From: Bursaphelenchus xylophilus
Lineage: Eukaryota; Nematoda; Chromadorea; Rhabditida; Aphelenchoididae
Assembly (NCBI GenBank): GCA_904066235.2
Contig: CAJFCV020000005.1
Location: 12,457,501 to 12,521,500 of the forward strand
Direction: 5' to 3'
Length of the DNA: 64,000 nt
Every line of letters begins with the position of its first letter. Position 1 is the first letter of the stretch. Below the pieces are notes generated by a model. That model had not been told where the DNA came from. It saw only the letters and a list, made by a program, of their open reading frames with translations, and did no database searches. Below, in pieces: positions 24,558 to 36,072 of this stretch. The position numbers were made by a program, and so were the translations under genes.

Positions 24558-26737
24558 ATGACAAATTCAATAAAAGACGAAAATGAGACAAATACGGTAG
24601 CCAGAGACAGCGCAATGCCAGCGGAAGCTACCAAGACTTTCGACGATTTTGTGAAATGTGGAAGATATGTTCTGCTGGTTGGTGTGATCCATGAATTTTG
24701 CGCCTTCATTCAACTCTCTTCAATGTTCTTCATGATGTTTGGAGGTAATAGTTTAGCCGTAGCTTGCAATCACAAAACAGTTGCCTACGTAGCGAGGGGA
24801 GTTACAAATTTTTGATTTTAGGAGCCGAAGCCACTCCGACTTCTTGTGGAGGGTTTGCGTTTGATAAGAATATGACATCCACGGAGAAATGCAGAATAAT
24901 GAGGGGCTTGATGAATGAAACCCATTGTAAGCCCGTGTTAAGTGCACAATTTGATTCAATTAATTATGAGGTGAGTGACTGAAATACCAAGAATTCTGTA
25001 ACGTCGGGCTAAGCAACTAAAAACCGAAAATTAACGCGCTCCGTGGCAAAAACTGCGCAATTTCTTCCTTGAAAATATGGCTGAAATCAACTTAATAAAA
25101 AAAAAGTTTAACATACGTATATACCGTCGGAAACACAATGGAAGTCTTATTTTCAGTTCGGCTACTACTGCGGTACGACAAAAATTGTAAAGCAGAGCAT
25201 AGCAGTGCAAATGATTGGTGTGCTCGTTGGAGCCCTGACCTTTGGCCAGCTGAGCGACTTGTACGGAAGGAAAAATGTAAGGCATAAAATCTAATACGTC
25301 CAAATGCTTCCAGTAAACGTTAATAAAAATTTTTTAGCTTCTGCTCTTTACCATCGTTGGATGCTTGACTTGCACTTTGGCCTCATCTTTCACTGGCACC
25401 CTTTTCTCTTTCACGGTTTGGAGATTCGTTCTAAACATTTTTGTTGGCGGCAACGGAGCAATTCTGCACACGTTCATGATCGAGTCGTTGCCGAAGAAGC
25501 ACCGTTTCTGGATATCCAATATCGCGGGTTGGTCGATAAACATGATCTTCATGGTGCTCCTTGCCATGGTGGCTCGGGAATGGAGAGCGCTGATTCATTA
25601 TACCGCAGCCTTCAGCTTTCCAGCCCTTATATTAGCACTGTAGGTTTGCCGAGATATTTATGATATACTGTAGCTTCTATTTTTGTTAAGAAACCCACAG
25701 TAAACTGTTCTAGAATGCTCCACGAATCTCCGCGATTTTTGTTGAGCAAACGCCGCATCGATGACGCCAAAGAAGTGGTGAAAAAGATTTACAAATTCGA
25801 CAAACGCGAGTTGGACGAACAACAACTGGACAAGGTGATGGAAGCCGAATTAGTGATTATAGAAAGAATGGAGGAAAAGCAGAAGAATTACACTTTCTGG
25901 CATCTGTTTTACACCCCGAAATTAACCGGATACACATTGGCAGTGGGACTGACATTGTAAGGGAGAAAAAAAGCTTTCTAAGACCTTTGAGAAAACGTTG
26001 CATTACACGATTAAAGCCTAATTTTATTCCGATTTCAGATTCACAGCTAGTTCATTAAACTACTCATTACTCTTTAATATCAGCCGGCTTTCTGGCAACA
26101 TTTACTTAAACGCATTGTACACTGCGATCGGAAGATATCTTGTAAACCTGTTTGCTATCGCATTGGACCTACGATTTAAGAGTATGGGAAGAAAAGCCCT
26201 TCATGCCATAGGCGAAGGCTTAATCGTCATGCTGTTCTGCTCATATATAGCCGGAAGACTGGGCGGTAAGCAAAAATTTTTACTCAACTTTATAACTTCG
26301 CGCTGGCGTTTGATCGGTTTGATTCCATCGATGTTTCAGGTTTCCAAAGCCATCAACTGCTCTCTTACGAAATCATGGGAGTCATCTGCCTGTCCACGTT
26401 GCTATTCGTCACGGGCCATTTCCTCGCCGCCGAACTCTACCCCACTCAAATACGGAACATCTCATTTTCGGCGGGCCAACTCTTCAGCCGTTGTGGAGTC
26501 ATCGTTTCTCCGTTATTCTTCGTCTTGGCCGAAGTCCATCCAATATTGCCGTACGTGGCACTGCTTTTACTGTGCGCCACCGACTTTGTCGTATTTTGGG
26601 CGGTAATGGATGAGACGAAAGACAAGGAGCTGATCGATTTCATGCCTCCGAAAGAAGAAAGTTGGAGCCACAGATTAAAGAGGAGGAGTCGCCGAGTTCA
26701 CGCGGGGAATTATGAGAATGGCAACAATAAAGTATAA
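24558..26737 (+). CDS. SLC22-type organic ion transporter (major facilitator superfamily)
   Basis: Plasma-membrane solute carrier. Seven exons (24558-24744, 24822-24970, 25157-25276, 25338-25639, 25714-25956, 26039-26265, 26340-26737) sum to 1626 nt, 541 residues, normal for SLC22. After TM1 comes a large Cys-containing extracellular loop with an NET glycosylation site. The MFS loop signature is GQLSDLYGRKN after TM2. The SLC22 central-loop motif HESPRFLLSKRR is present, followed by an amphipathic cytosolic helix, and the late motif ELYPTQIRN precedes TM11. It ends with the family's ETK motif (DETKDKEL) and a basic tail. Substrate (organic cation, anion or carnitine) cannot be told from sequence. 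Confidence 0.9.
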
Positions 26738-27088
26738 GGTTTCTGAATTCGAACTCAGCGGATTAATTATAACCTGGTACAAATTTTACCGCGCAGTATG
26801 TATTCCACCCGGTCTCTCTTCAAGTACATATTTAAATTTTATTTCTGAAAGTTTTTTTTATTGTAAATCATGACAATTACTTTTTGTCAACAAGCATATG
26901 TAGCAATAAATGTAACCTTTATTTCATGCAGGAAAAGCTTATTTTTTAATAAACGAAGGGTAGTCCCTTACATCCGCAAACGGATTCAGAGCCCTTGTGA
27001 CAATTATATATAAACTAAGGCGACGCACTCGATCTATTATTAAGACACCATAAAAACAAAATAAAGTATTTTATTGCCAACAAAAATA

Positions 27089-28819
27089 TTACCCAAACAT
27101 TTTCTTTTGAAGCCGTTGATCCCACATGCTTTGGAGATTCTGAAAATGTTCAGCGTTTTCAACAACAAAGCCGGAGTTGGGGGTTACTGAACTGTAACGT
27201 CGATTTAGACAGAAGAGCCGGAGCAGATCGTTAAAAACAATGACGCGAAGTTTAGAAAAGTGGAGCAGCATGAAGATTGTCGAGAAAAGATTGTAAGATC
27301 CAATCGCAATGTTTTCAAGCTGAAAGACTTGGTTGAATCGATCGCTTCTAAAGCATTCTTTTGAAATGCCGGTATCGAAAACTGCACAAAATCATACCGC
27401 AATCATATGATGGTAGACCTTCATGTCAGGTTCTGGCAAGAAATAGATCACATACACCATGACAGCGGCACACACCACGCACACCTGAGCACACGCGAAA
27501 TAAAACCACAGTAGTGGCCGGACGATTTTAATTACGCTCTGCACTTCCTTCAGTTGATAGCTCTCGCTGAGGCTCTTACTGCTGTAGCGAGAATGAGCTG
27601 TTGAGTGGTTCAGAAAATGGAATTCCTAGAAAAGTTGCAGTTTCTGACATATTGACATGCCTTCTTGGCTGAGCTAAAAAAAATATTGTGGACCTACAAG
27701 AAACCCGTAGACCAGACTGATGAAGCAAACGACATGGCAAACAAAAATCATCGCTGGCGAATTTTCCAATAAAAAAATATCCCGCAGAAGCAGGTCGATG
27801 TCCGTTTCGGTTGAGGTAAAGTATTTCAAAATGCACCGAATCAACGTCTCAGAAATCACAAGTCCAATCTAAAATTCTCAAACATGACGGCCGAGAAAAT
27901 AGAGAAAGCTAGCCTGCAGGGTTGTAGTTTCTCCTACGATTACCACTCTGCACAAAAAAGTTCCAAACACCAAAAGTTGTCTAAAACGAACCAGAGATTA
28001 CAAAAAAGTCAATTATTGCTAAAACAACCCCCCACGTAAAGAAGCCTTTCTATAGTGAATAAATTTTTGTGTTTTTACGATTCGTTGTACAGACTGTACC
28101 TACAGTAATCACCAAAAGTTTCCGTCCACAAGCACCATTGTCGTGTTCGTAGACCTCCCGTTGCTGAAAGGCGAAACGGCGTTCCAAGCCGAGCAAGATA
28201 AATTTGATGTCAATTACGCACACACAACAATGGTGGATGAAAAAGCAGGTGTATACGAACAATGCCATTAATCTTGGGACAATGTAGTTGCCGTGTAAAG
28301 TGTAAACATGCAAAGGCAGCATATTTGCAGAATGGCAAACTGCAACCAGCGCTGTTGCAATGTTCGTTGTCACCTGGAATGACCACTTTATATGATGGTT
28401 GTATAGGCCGTGTTTGGACACTAACTAATTTTTTTCAAACAGCCATGGGAAATATTTAGTATTTGGCCAAAAAGTTTGTTTTCTCTGTAACAACTTCCCG
28501 CGTTTTGTGTTCTCTATCCGAGGCATTCAACATGACCGCTGAACATCCCGGTTGCCTCTGCAATTTGTGAGCTAGCGCTTTCAGGAATTGACAAATGTCC
28601 TGTGCCCAAAACTTGAGGAAAATGTAAGCGCCGGACTTTAGATGCAAATATATAAGTAAATCTACTTGCCAAAGTAAATTTCAAGTTCACATTCATAGTT
28701 GTGAGTTGGTTGAGGCGAAATGAGAAATAGACGTTGAGGAGAACGCAGAACGCACCCACAACAACCTCAAATAATGGCGTGTATTCATGTATCCTTTCAA
28801 ATAGCTCGTGCAGAACCAT
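27089..28819 (-). CDS. Nematode serpentine chemoreceptor, Sra superfamily (Sra/Srab/Sre-like)
   Basis: Seven-TM receptor expected in sensory cilia. The first exon (28819-28670) gives TM1 and NVNLKFTL, like the HxN segment after TM1 in this group. It is probably followed by a 34-nt GC-AG intron. Later exons supply TM2-TM3 with a long helix ending LLGLERRFAFQQREVYE, the family's ER...YE motif; TM4 (FTWGVVLAIIDFFVIS); TM5 (SPAMIFVCHVVCFISLVYGFL); the diagnostic LSESYQLKEVQ (LSERYQxxEN in worms) before TM6; and a last exon with TM7 and a basic tail ending at 27089. Exact boundaries of the exons between 28660 and 27700 are uncertain: one donor is GTTGTT and another GTTCGT, so this could also be a decaying gene. 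Which subfamily is not certain. Confidence 0.7.
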
Positions 28820-28961
28820 TGCCTTACGTTTCAGCTGAAAACAAATAAAAAACAACTTAAAAAAACGTTGTCCTCAATCAGCAAGGGTTTCGAAAGCTCC
28901 AGGAATATCAAAACTTATGCAAGCAATACAAACTATTTATAGTTAAAAAATAATAACGTAC

Positions 28962-29723
28962 AGTACTGATACGGCAAGTTCATTAATTCAATGAGCATGA
29001 CTCCCAATTCAGCGCCTACATGCCGGCGATAACTTAGCGTGATAAAGAACGTTGCGGCAAAAAAAACGAGGAAGATAAACGCCTAGTCATTACGGACATA
29101 TTCAACACTGTCTCTTTAAAGGTTCGACAATCTTATTCATCAAGAAAAAGTCCCAATTCGACACCCGGTTATTTCATCAAGCCGCTTCTCGAAAAATTTG
29201 AGGTAGTGTATTGAACTCTGAACGGATGGCCCGGAAAAGTAAGGCTTCAAAAAACAACATTTGCAGTTTAGAACGATCAAGACACACTAATTAAGTCAGA
29301 CGTGCTAGACTGAGGTGTACTTGCCAAAACGTGCAAAGATAAGCGCAGTCATAATAAAGAAGAGGAACTTTCAACAATTCCTGAGGTCTATAACACGAAA
29401 TTAGTAGTTATACATGAGCATATTTAACCATAGTCCCAAAGGACGTTTGAACTTACAATTAGTGTTACAACAAAGGTTAATTCTAATTTGAAAAAATTCT
29501 TGGTCTCCCGAGGACATTCCTTGTATGCAGGAACCTTTTATTACATTATGTCGCAAATTTAATCGCTCAGACGAATAGGACACCACAGCCAAGTACTTAT
29601 GATAAAAATGACGGTACGCATTACGAATATCGTTAAATTTCGAAACCAATTTTGGACACGTTTTTCACAAAGAATCGTAGAAACCCAATTTATTACCATG
29701 AACACAAAAACAGTAGAGGTAAA
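28962..29723 (-). CDS. Second 7TM receptor-like gene, partial reconstruction
   Basis: Read in minus-strand order, separate exons give FTSTVFVFMVINWVSTIL followed by NLTIFVMRTVIFIISTWLW (two TM segments). Next comes ELLKVPLLYYDCAYLCTFWQ with a GTAC donor, then PYFSGPSVQSSIHYLKFFEK and RLDEITGCRIGTF. The last exon read is AFIFLVFFAATFFITL with a hydrophilic continuation through MLIELMNLPYQY. Alternating hydrophobic and short loop segments, plausible splice sites and the same strand as the adjacent receptor support a chemoreceptor-type gene. The first and last exons were not found, and frame disruptions cannot be excluded. Family not assigned. Confidence 0.4.
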
Positions 29724-29916
29724 CTACAAAATTAAAAAAATTCATCGAAAAGCATCACTGCAAGAGTAATGTTTTCAACAATAGAAAGATATTTACAACA
29801 AAAACACTAGTTCTGAGATGTAATGAGGTTTTGGTTGGTTGGAATAAAGAAGACGAAAGGCAGAGTAGACCAACAAGCACTTTGATTTTTTCATCAGTTT
29901 TATTAATGTAGAGATG

Positions 29917-30984
29917 CTAGTTCTGGTTAAAGAACCAATCTGGAGGCTCGACGAAAAAGACTCCGCCGTCCGTCGCACAATACGTTGGGCAAACACCTTG
30001 TTTGCCGGGCTCACCGGGGTCTCCCATGGGGCCGGGTGGACCAGAAACTCCGCGGAATCCGGGAACGCCATTAGCTCCAGCTAGGCCGCGTTTTCCTTGG
30101 GGGCCTTGCGGGCCGTCAATTCCCGGCATACCTCGTGGGCCAGCCGGACCTTGCTCTCCAGGGTCGCCCAGTGGGCCAGCTGGTCCTGGGATGAATGGTG
30201 TCGGCTGCGCGTCAACTCCGGGTTCGCCTAAAAAAATTTTATTTAACAAGGCGATTATAACATTTCTTACAAAGAAACCCCTTAACTTACCATCATCTCC
30301 ATCGGTTCCGTCAATTCCAGGAGGGCCCGGTTGTCCTCGTGGCCCCGGTTTCCCGTTGTCGCCATCCTTTCCTGGCGTTCCTTTCTCGCCTTCAGGTCCC
30401 TTATCTCCGTGTTCACCTCGTGAGCCAGGCAGCCCTTGTAGACCTTGAGGACATTGCTCTGGACAATACTTTTTCAAATCCTTTAGTGGCTCGCACGGAA
30501 GTCTTGCAGGGATGCCAGAGGTTCCAGGACGACCTTGGGTTCCCTTCATTCCTTTTCGTCCTGGCAAACCGGGTGCGCCTTGCTCAGGCTCACAACGACA
30601 ACCGGAACTATGAGACTCGAAGGGGATTTGACGTTCGAAACGCTAAAAGAATAAGAAAGAGTCTTTATTGAAACCTACAGTTCTGTTTCTATAAATTTCG
30701 TTACGTTGCCAGCTTGGCATCGTAATCAACTCGTTCAATAGAAGAGATGTGTCGTTCTTTACTGATCGTGCAGTAAACTCGCAGAAGTCGATAACGTTTT
30801 CGAACTGTTTGTTGGCAATGTAAGTGTACTGATAGAGGAATGGCATTGCCGTGCACATCGCCGTCCACGTCATCAATGAGATCGAAAGGGAAAAAATTAG
30901 GACCACCTTGTATGCCTTTTCCCGGCTTTCATCTTCAGCTTCAGGGAAATTGTAATGCGACCACTTACTCGAAGTGATCCTCAT
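29917..30984 (-). CDS. Cuticle collagen
   Basis: Secreted structural protein of the nematode cuticle. Exons 30984-30679, 30642-30291 and 30227-29917 sum to 969 nt, 322 residues; both introns are short (36 and 63 nt). The N-terminal cuticle-collagen domain begins near the Lys-rich [16 protein letters not shown], a membrane/signal segment. The RFER at about 103-106, encoded right after the first intron, is the RxxR subtilisin-type cleavage site. It is followed by a Cys pair (CRCE) and Gly-X-Y blocks. The interruption containing [15 protein letters not shown] separates the first block from the main triple-helical run. A Cys pair (CPTYC) lies before the non-collagenous C-terminus ending in WFFNQN. 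Disulfides in these Cys clusters normally register trimers. Subgroup not assigned. Confidence 0.95.
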
Positions 30985-33900
30985 TGCAAAACCTAAAATT
31001 AGCTTTTGTGATGATTAAATTACGCATAATAAAAACGCAAAAAATGATCTTTTAATAATGAAGCCCACTGACACCTATTTTTATAAAAAAATCATCAAAA
31101 TTCGAAAAAAACTTCTCCGCAGAGTTCCCAGCCCTTATCACCCCGTGGCGCAAAAAACCAATTGAAGATTCAACAAAATGCCGCCTCATTGGGATGGGCG
31201 CCTGGATTCTTGGATGCGATTTGGGTCATCTTCCTTTTTCGCTTTTCTCTATCAGCAATTTTTTTGATCCGACCGTTTGTAACGCGTTGCCCTAAATTTT
31301 TTCGTTTTCACCTTTTACTTAGCCCACTTGAACAGACAACAATCAAGAAATACAAAAGCTAAAAAACTTTGACTGTAAGGATGCGACAGTAAAATTGATT
31401 ACAAGTTTGCGTTTTTTTGATGAAGCTACTTCTGTTTAAACGTGTTTTGTTTTTATTTCAATTTTACACCTCTTTTGTGGCTTTTAGCGGTCTTTTCCGT
31501 GTGCTTAGTTATGTCCTTAGTCATCCTCTCTTTTCTCATTTTCGCTTCATCTGACCCTTGGTCTTTAATTACCTGTTCAACACAACTCTCCAACGGCTAT
31601 GTGTGCCGCCGCTATAATCCTTCAATTTCAGCCGATTCGCCAACGGAAAGTTTCAAATACGCACTTCTATGTTCAATATTTATGAGCCTGCGATGATTTG
31701 GTTTGATGAATCGACGGATTTAAAGGTCGTGCGAGTTGCGCAATACGGAAGTTTGAAGAAGGCTCTCGGCATCGGCGCAACAAGACGAGTGAAAGTGGCG
31801 GTTCTTCACGCAGGGTGGATACACTCGAACTGCAGTTTTACGGAGTAAATCATATACTATGTACAAAAGAAAACAGTTTGTTACTGTTTATTACACTATT
31901 ACATGTAAAACCCGATACGAAAAGCAAAGCACAAAAGAAACGCTCAAACTATTATTCGCGTAAACGTTCTTGTTTCCTATCTTTGCGAAAATGCAAGAAT
32001 TGAAAAAGACGAATTCCGTCCAATTACGGGCTCGAGTACAGAGCCCACCCATTTCGGCCAGAGTTTCTGCAGCAGCCCGCTGACGGCAAGAAAGTCATGC
32101 GCAAAAGTAAAAGAAGATAACTAAGAAATTTAGCATAGAGAAGGGTTATAAGATTGCCTCTACAGGGGAGGTCCTTCATGTCCGGCAAACAGAAAAGTTG
32201 GCTCAAAGTTAGGACAAAATTCTTTAAGAACTATGCGCCCATCTGACCGACTATCCTCATTTCGCACACTCAAAAAAAGTTACAACTCGGTCATCGTGGA
32301 AGAGTCGAAGACATGACACTCTTGAAAAGCGCTGGATTTTTCTTATCTGTTACCGGAATTCGCTGTTCTTTCAAAATGCATAGAAAGGGTTATTAACATG
32401 TCTATGCTTACAATGTTTTCAAGTCTCAGCATCAATTTCCGACGGCATCTTTATGCAAATTTTTATGAAGTCCGGCCATCCCGGGAATGTCCGATTTTCG
32501 CCCTTGGACAAATGCAATCAATGAGGAGGGAGAGGGCCGCGAGTCGAGAGCAGAGCAAGAGAAAATGCACATGGCCTGAAGCGAGCCGTTGGGCCATTTT
32601 TTGCATGTTTTAGGCCGCGCCGACCCCTCGTCTTTTTTTCACCCGCTTTTTCCTTTTTAGGGCGAAAAATATTCACTGAAAAACTGTTGAGGCTCTACTT
32701 TTTCCGGACTATAGGTTGTATGTCAATATCTATTAAAAAGTCTATACGGAGTTTCCATGCTTTCCTTTTGATTAATTCCAGATTTAATTGGACTTTAAAT
32801 ATTTTTGGCAAATCCAGTTCAGCATGCTTAGGTGATTTTACTGCTCTTCATATTTAATAAATGATCATTTTCCGTTTGAAAAGCTTTAGAGGGTTGATAA
32901 ACTACGACTACTATCAGTCTGTGGGGAAAGTAAAGAGAAAAGTCGCTGAATCGCAAAACAATTTGATTTGCTTTTCAATTTCAGCACAATCACAGTGTTA
33001 TACATAGGGTACAAAAAGCAGAAACAGCTGACTACCTTTTTTATAATAACGGGTAATCGCAAGGTGGGGTTTCATCGCATTTAACTCATTTTTCGTTGTG
33101 CCACACTTCACGCGGTCCGGTTTACACATTATACGGTCCAGCGTTTGCTAAATCCAACTTGTGTGTCTTCAACTGACACGTTTTCAAATAGTCACGTTTC
33201 TTCGAATTTCCAATGGGGAGATGTCAAATTCAGAGATTGAAGGCTTAGTTAGCCATTCTTTGCGCTGTAATTACACTGTTAGCGGATGAAAATTGAGCCT
33301 CTCCTGCTGTAACATGTTGTTTAAAATTCGTCCGCTTGGATATGTACGTATCAGTTGGTATTAGCCTGAAAACTCGATTGTAATTGTCGCGTTTGTTTGG
33401 TCTGGAGCCGTCTTTCACTTTTCTTGGGAAAGAATATGGCTTTGTCACATTCTTCAAACATACGAAAATCAAATTCAATTGTCTACAACACTTAGCCAGT
33501 TCTGAAACAGTTTTGTTTTTTCCGAACCTTCTTCTCGGCCCGCTCCGACGCCCAACGTCAGCTGCAAAATCGGCGTAGTAGAGGCAATGTCAAACCCAGC
33601 GCACCTTTAATTGGTTGGCATGGTGACGGTGGACGTAGAAGAGATTAGGACGACAAGTCGAGTGCGGAATAACACTCTTCATGGCGGTGTCATTCGCGTT
33701 GATAATCCGCTCAAACCAGAGAATGCGACTTTTTAGGGCGTTGTATTTCGCGTTTCAAGGAAATGGGAATGCAATGTTATTCTCAGCTCCAAGCAGTGAT
33801 ACCACAGGAGTCATTTAAACATTTCGTAAAGCCCCGGGCAAAACACCATGTAGAAAGATTAGCCGATTATGATAGGTTGCTCCAGGTGCAAAATGTATTT

Positions 33901-34745
33901 GAAATAGCTTTTTTAAGGGTTGAGAGAAAACGTGGACTTTCGATACAAAAATGCTGGATGTATGGTTTTACTGTAAGAAAGCGGAAAGTTTTTTTTAATT
34001 TCGTTGTTGTTTTTTACAGTCTGATAGCTTGCTTATTCCAGATATTCCAACACTTCCGCCTTTAGTGGCCTACAGCTCAAAGTACAGCACAACAGAAAAT
34101 GTTAACGTCAGATTTCCTTATTGAAGACGTTAATCGGCTACTTTTTCTCTACCAAAGTTCAACAAATAGCTTCAAGAACTCAATAATTATTCCTTCTACC
34201 GCGGCAACATGTATTTATGTTACCGTATTTTTCAACAATCCTATGCATGAAACAGTTATTTTTTGTTAAGGCACGCCAATGTTTCTTACCAGAAGAAACA
34301 CGTAAGGGCGTAAGAAAATTGAGTGCCTTAGCTGAAAATAATTGCCAAACCCAAAATTTGTACTACATGTTATTCTGCTAATGCTACACGACTCGAAAAG
34401 GCTCTCGACTAACATAGGTGGGTGAAAAACAGGCTTTTTGTCGTTTCAATGTCCATTTTTCAATTTGTAAGCTCATCAGACGAAAGAAAAAAACTTCGTG
34501 CTATAAGACGAGCGCTGAAGGAGGTCTTACTGGTCCCTCCGGAAAGTCGCCGCTGTCGCTCGCACCCTGACTTTTTTCGCACAGTTCAAACGCCAAAAAT
34601 CAGTCCGGCGACTTTCCGGATGGACTAGTGCAGAACTTTCGAATATCATCTGCTGTATTTAAGGCCCGAAGACCTCTCAATTTTGTTTTATTGACGGAAA
34701 TACAACGATATTGACGAGTATGAAAAATAATTTAGCTCTGTTGCA
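30985..34745. other. Intergenic region without a supported gene
   Basis: Frames up to about 100 codons occur (31442-31696 +, hydrophobic; 33763-34065 +) but show no domains and no convincing exon structure. A MITE-like element lies at 34529-34629. Confidence 0.5.
34529..34629. repeat. MITE-like element, copy 1
   Basis: About 101 bp bounded by inverted ends: the left end reads ACTGGTCCCTCCGGAAAGTC and the reverse complement of the right end reads ACTAGTCCATCCGGAAAGTC; both continue GCCG. The right half (gctgtcgctcgca..., caaaaatcagtccggcga) recurs in a second copy at 44504-44694. No clear target-site duplication is visible. Confidence 0.7.
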
Positions 34746-36072
34746 TCACCAACCCCAGCCAAGACGTTCCCACGCCATGTTGCCGTGTTGTGAGCTGCGC
34801 CAAGGCCGATGATGATGGGCGGGTGCACTGGGAGTAGAAGCGGCCTCAGCCAGAATTCGCAAAACCAACGGTCGGCCGCTTAACTGAGGCTCGTGAAGCA
34901 CACTGAAAGCAAAAGATTATAAGACTTAAAAGTCCATTGGAGTATATTCCTTTGCAGTTTGTCAGAAATTATGTTGAAGTTCGCCTAAGCAAGGTAAAGT
35001 GTGTCTATATTTATAAAGCCGGCAAACCCGTGCCTCTAAACAAGTGTCGACTGTATCTTCTTGTAAACAGCAAGTCATACTGAATAACTTTAGCTTGTCT
35101 ATTACAATGATATCCACAAAAATCACTTTATCAAAAAATTGTGTGGACTCGTCGCATCAAAATATCTCGCTTCATCGTCGTCGCACCTAAGCCCAATAGC
35201 TGCAATCGATAAGGGGTGAGCTACGGCCTGAAATTGCAACAACTGTTTTGGTTTTTGAAAATATCATTTTAGTAAATTTAATCTATTTTTAAAAACTTTT
35301 TTTTGGCATCAACCTGTTAACCTTTCCGCAAAATCGTCCACTTTAAAACATGTGGTTTCTAATCCCAGACGAACGAACGCATTTTTAGACAACAACACCA
35401 AAGCGGCGCTACTATAAATTCGGCGTCCAATTAGGGCGAATTCATATGGAGGGATTAGTTTGCGTCTTCTCCTGAGAAGACTCATCTCATGCACGTGGTA
35501 TAAGTGCATGAATAGGTAAATGAATATATTAATAGATGAAAAGATGAAAACTGTAAATGAGATAAAAATAGAATAAAAGCGGAGGGAACAGGCTCGATAA
35601 TAATTCGATAATTTTTTCGTGGAATAGCCGGGGAATTTTTAATAAAGGGAGAAGCTTAGGAATGATATAAGTAGAATAAGATGAAAAAAAATAAATTTTC
35701 TTGTGCTTGGAAGCTAAATTTTGAAAAAAAAAACGTAAAAAAAGCTCAATGTAAATATATAGACATATAAGTTTTTATACAAAAGCCATTATGCAACCGC
35801 ACCAACGGAATGCGTGTTTGCGATTTGCAATCTTAAATCTTTCGCATTCAAATTGCATTAATCTTGAGAAAGAAGTCGCTCAGATCTGACAACCATGTTA
35901 CTTACCCCCCATGCATCATCATGAAAGGTTGACGGTCGTGCGACGCTCCGCCGCCTCCGTAGGGCGCAACATCACGGCCGTACTCGTCGCTCATCCCGAA
36001 GCACATTCCGACCAGCCCGACCAGCAGCAGGGACTGTGTGAATGCAACCGGGCCTCGTTGCATCGGCATCAT
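34746..36072 (-). CDS. Small secreted protein of unknown family (107 residues)
   Basis: Two exons, 36072-35906 and 34902-34746, join in phase 2 across a 1003-nt intron to give exactly 108 codons including stop. The donor is GTAAGT and the acceptor gctttcag. An N-terminal signal peptide is clear (FTQSLLLVGLVGMCFG). The mature part starts MSDEYGRDVAPYGGGG, is rich in Gly, His, Pro and Trp, has no Cys, and ends in ERLGWGW. It contains HHHRPWR and MMM runs. Local GC is higher than in the flanking AT-rich DNA, and both halves were too short or badly framed to be obvious alone. Processing into peptides is possible (single Arg sites) but there are no dibasic/amidation (GKR) signals, so neuropeptide precursor is not favoured. 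Function unknown. Confidence 0.7.
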
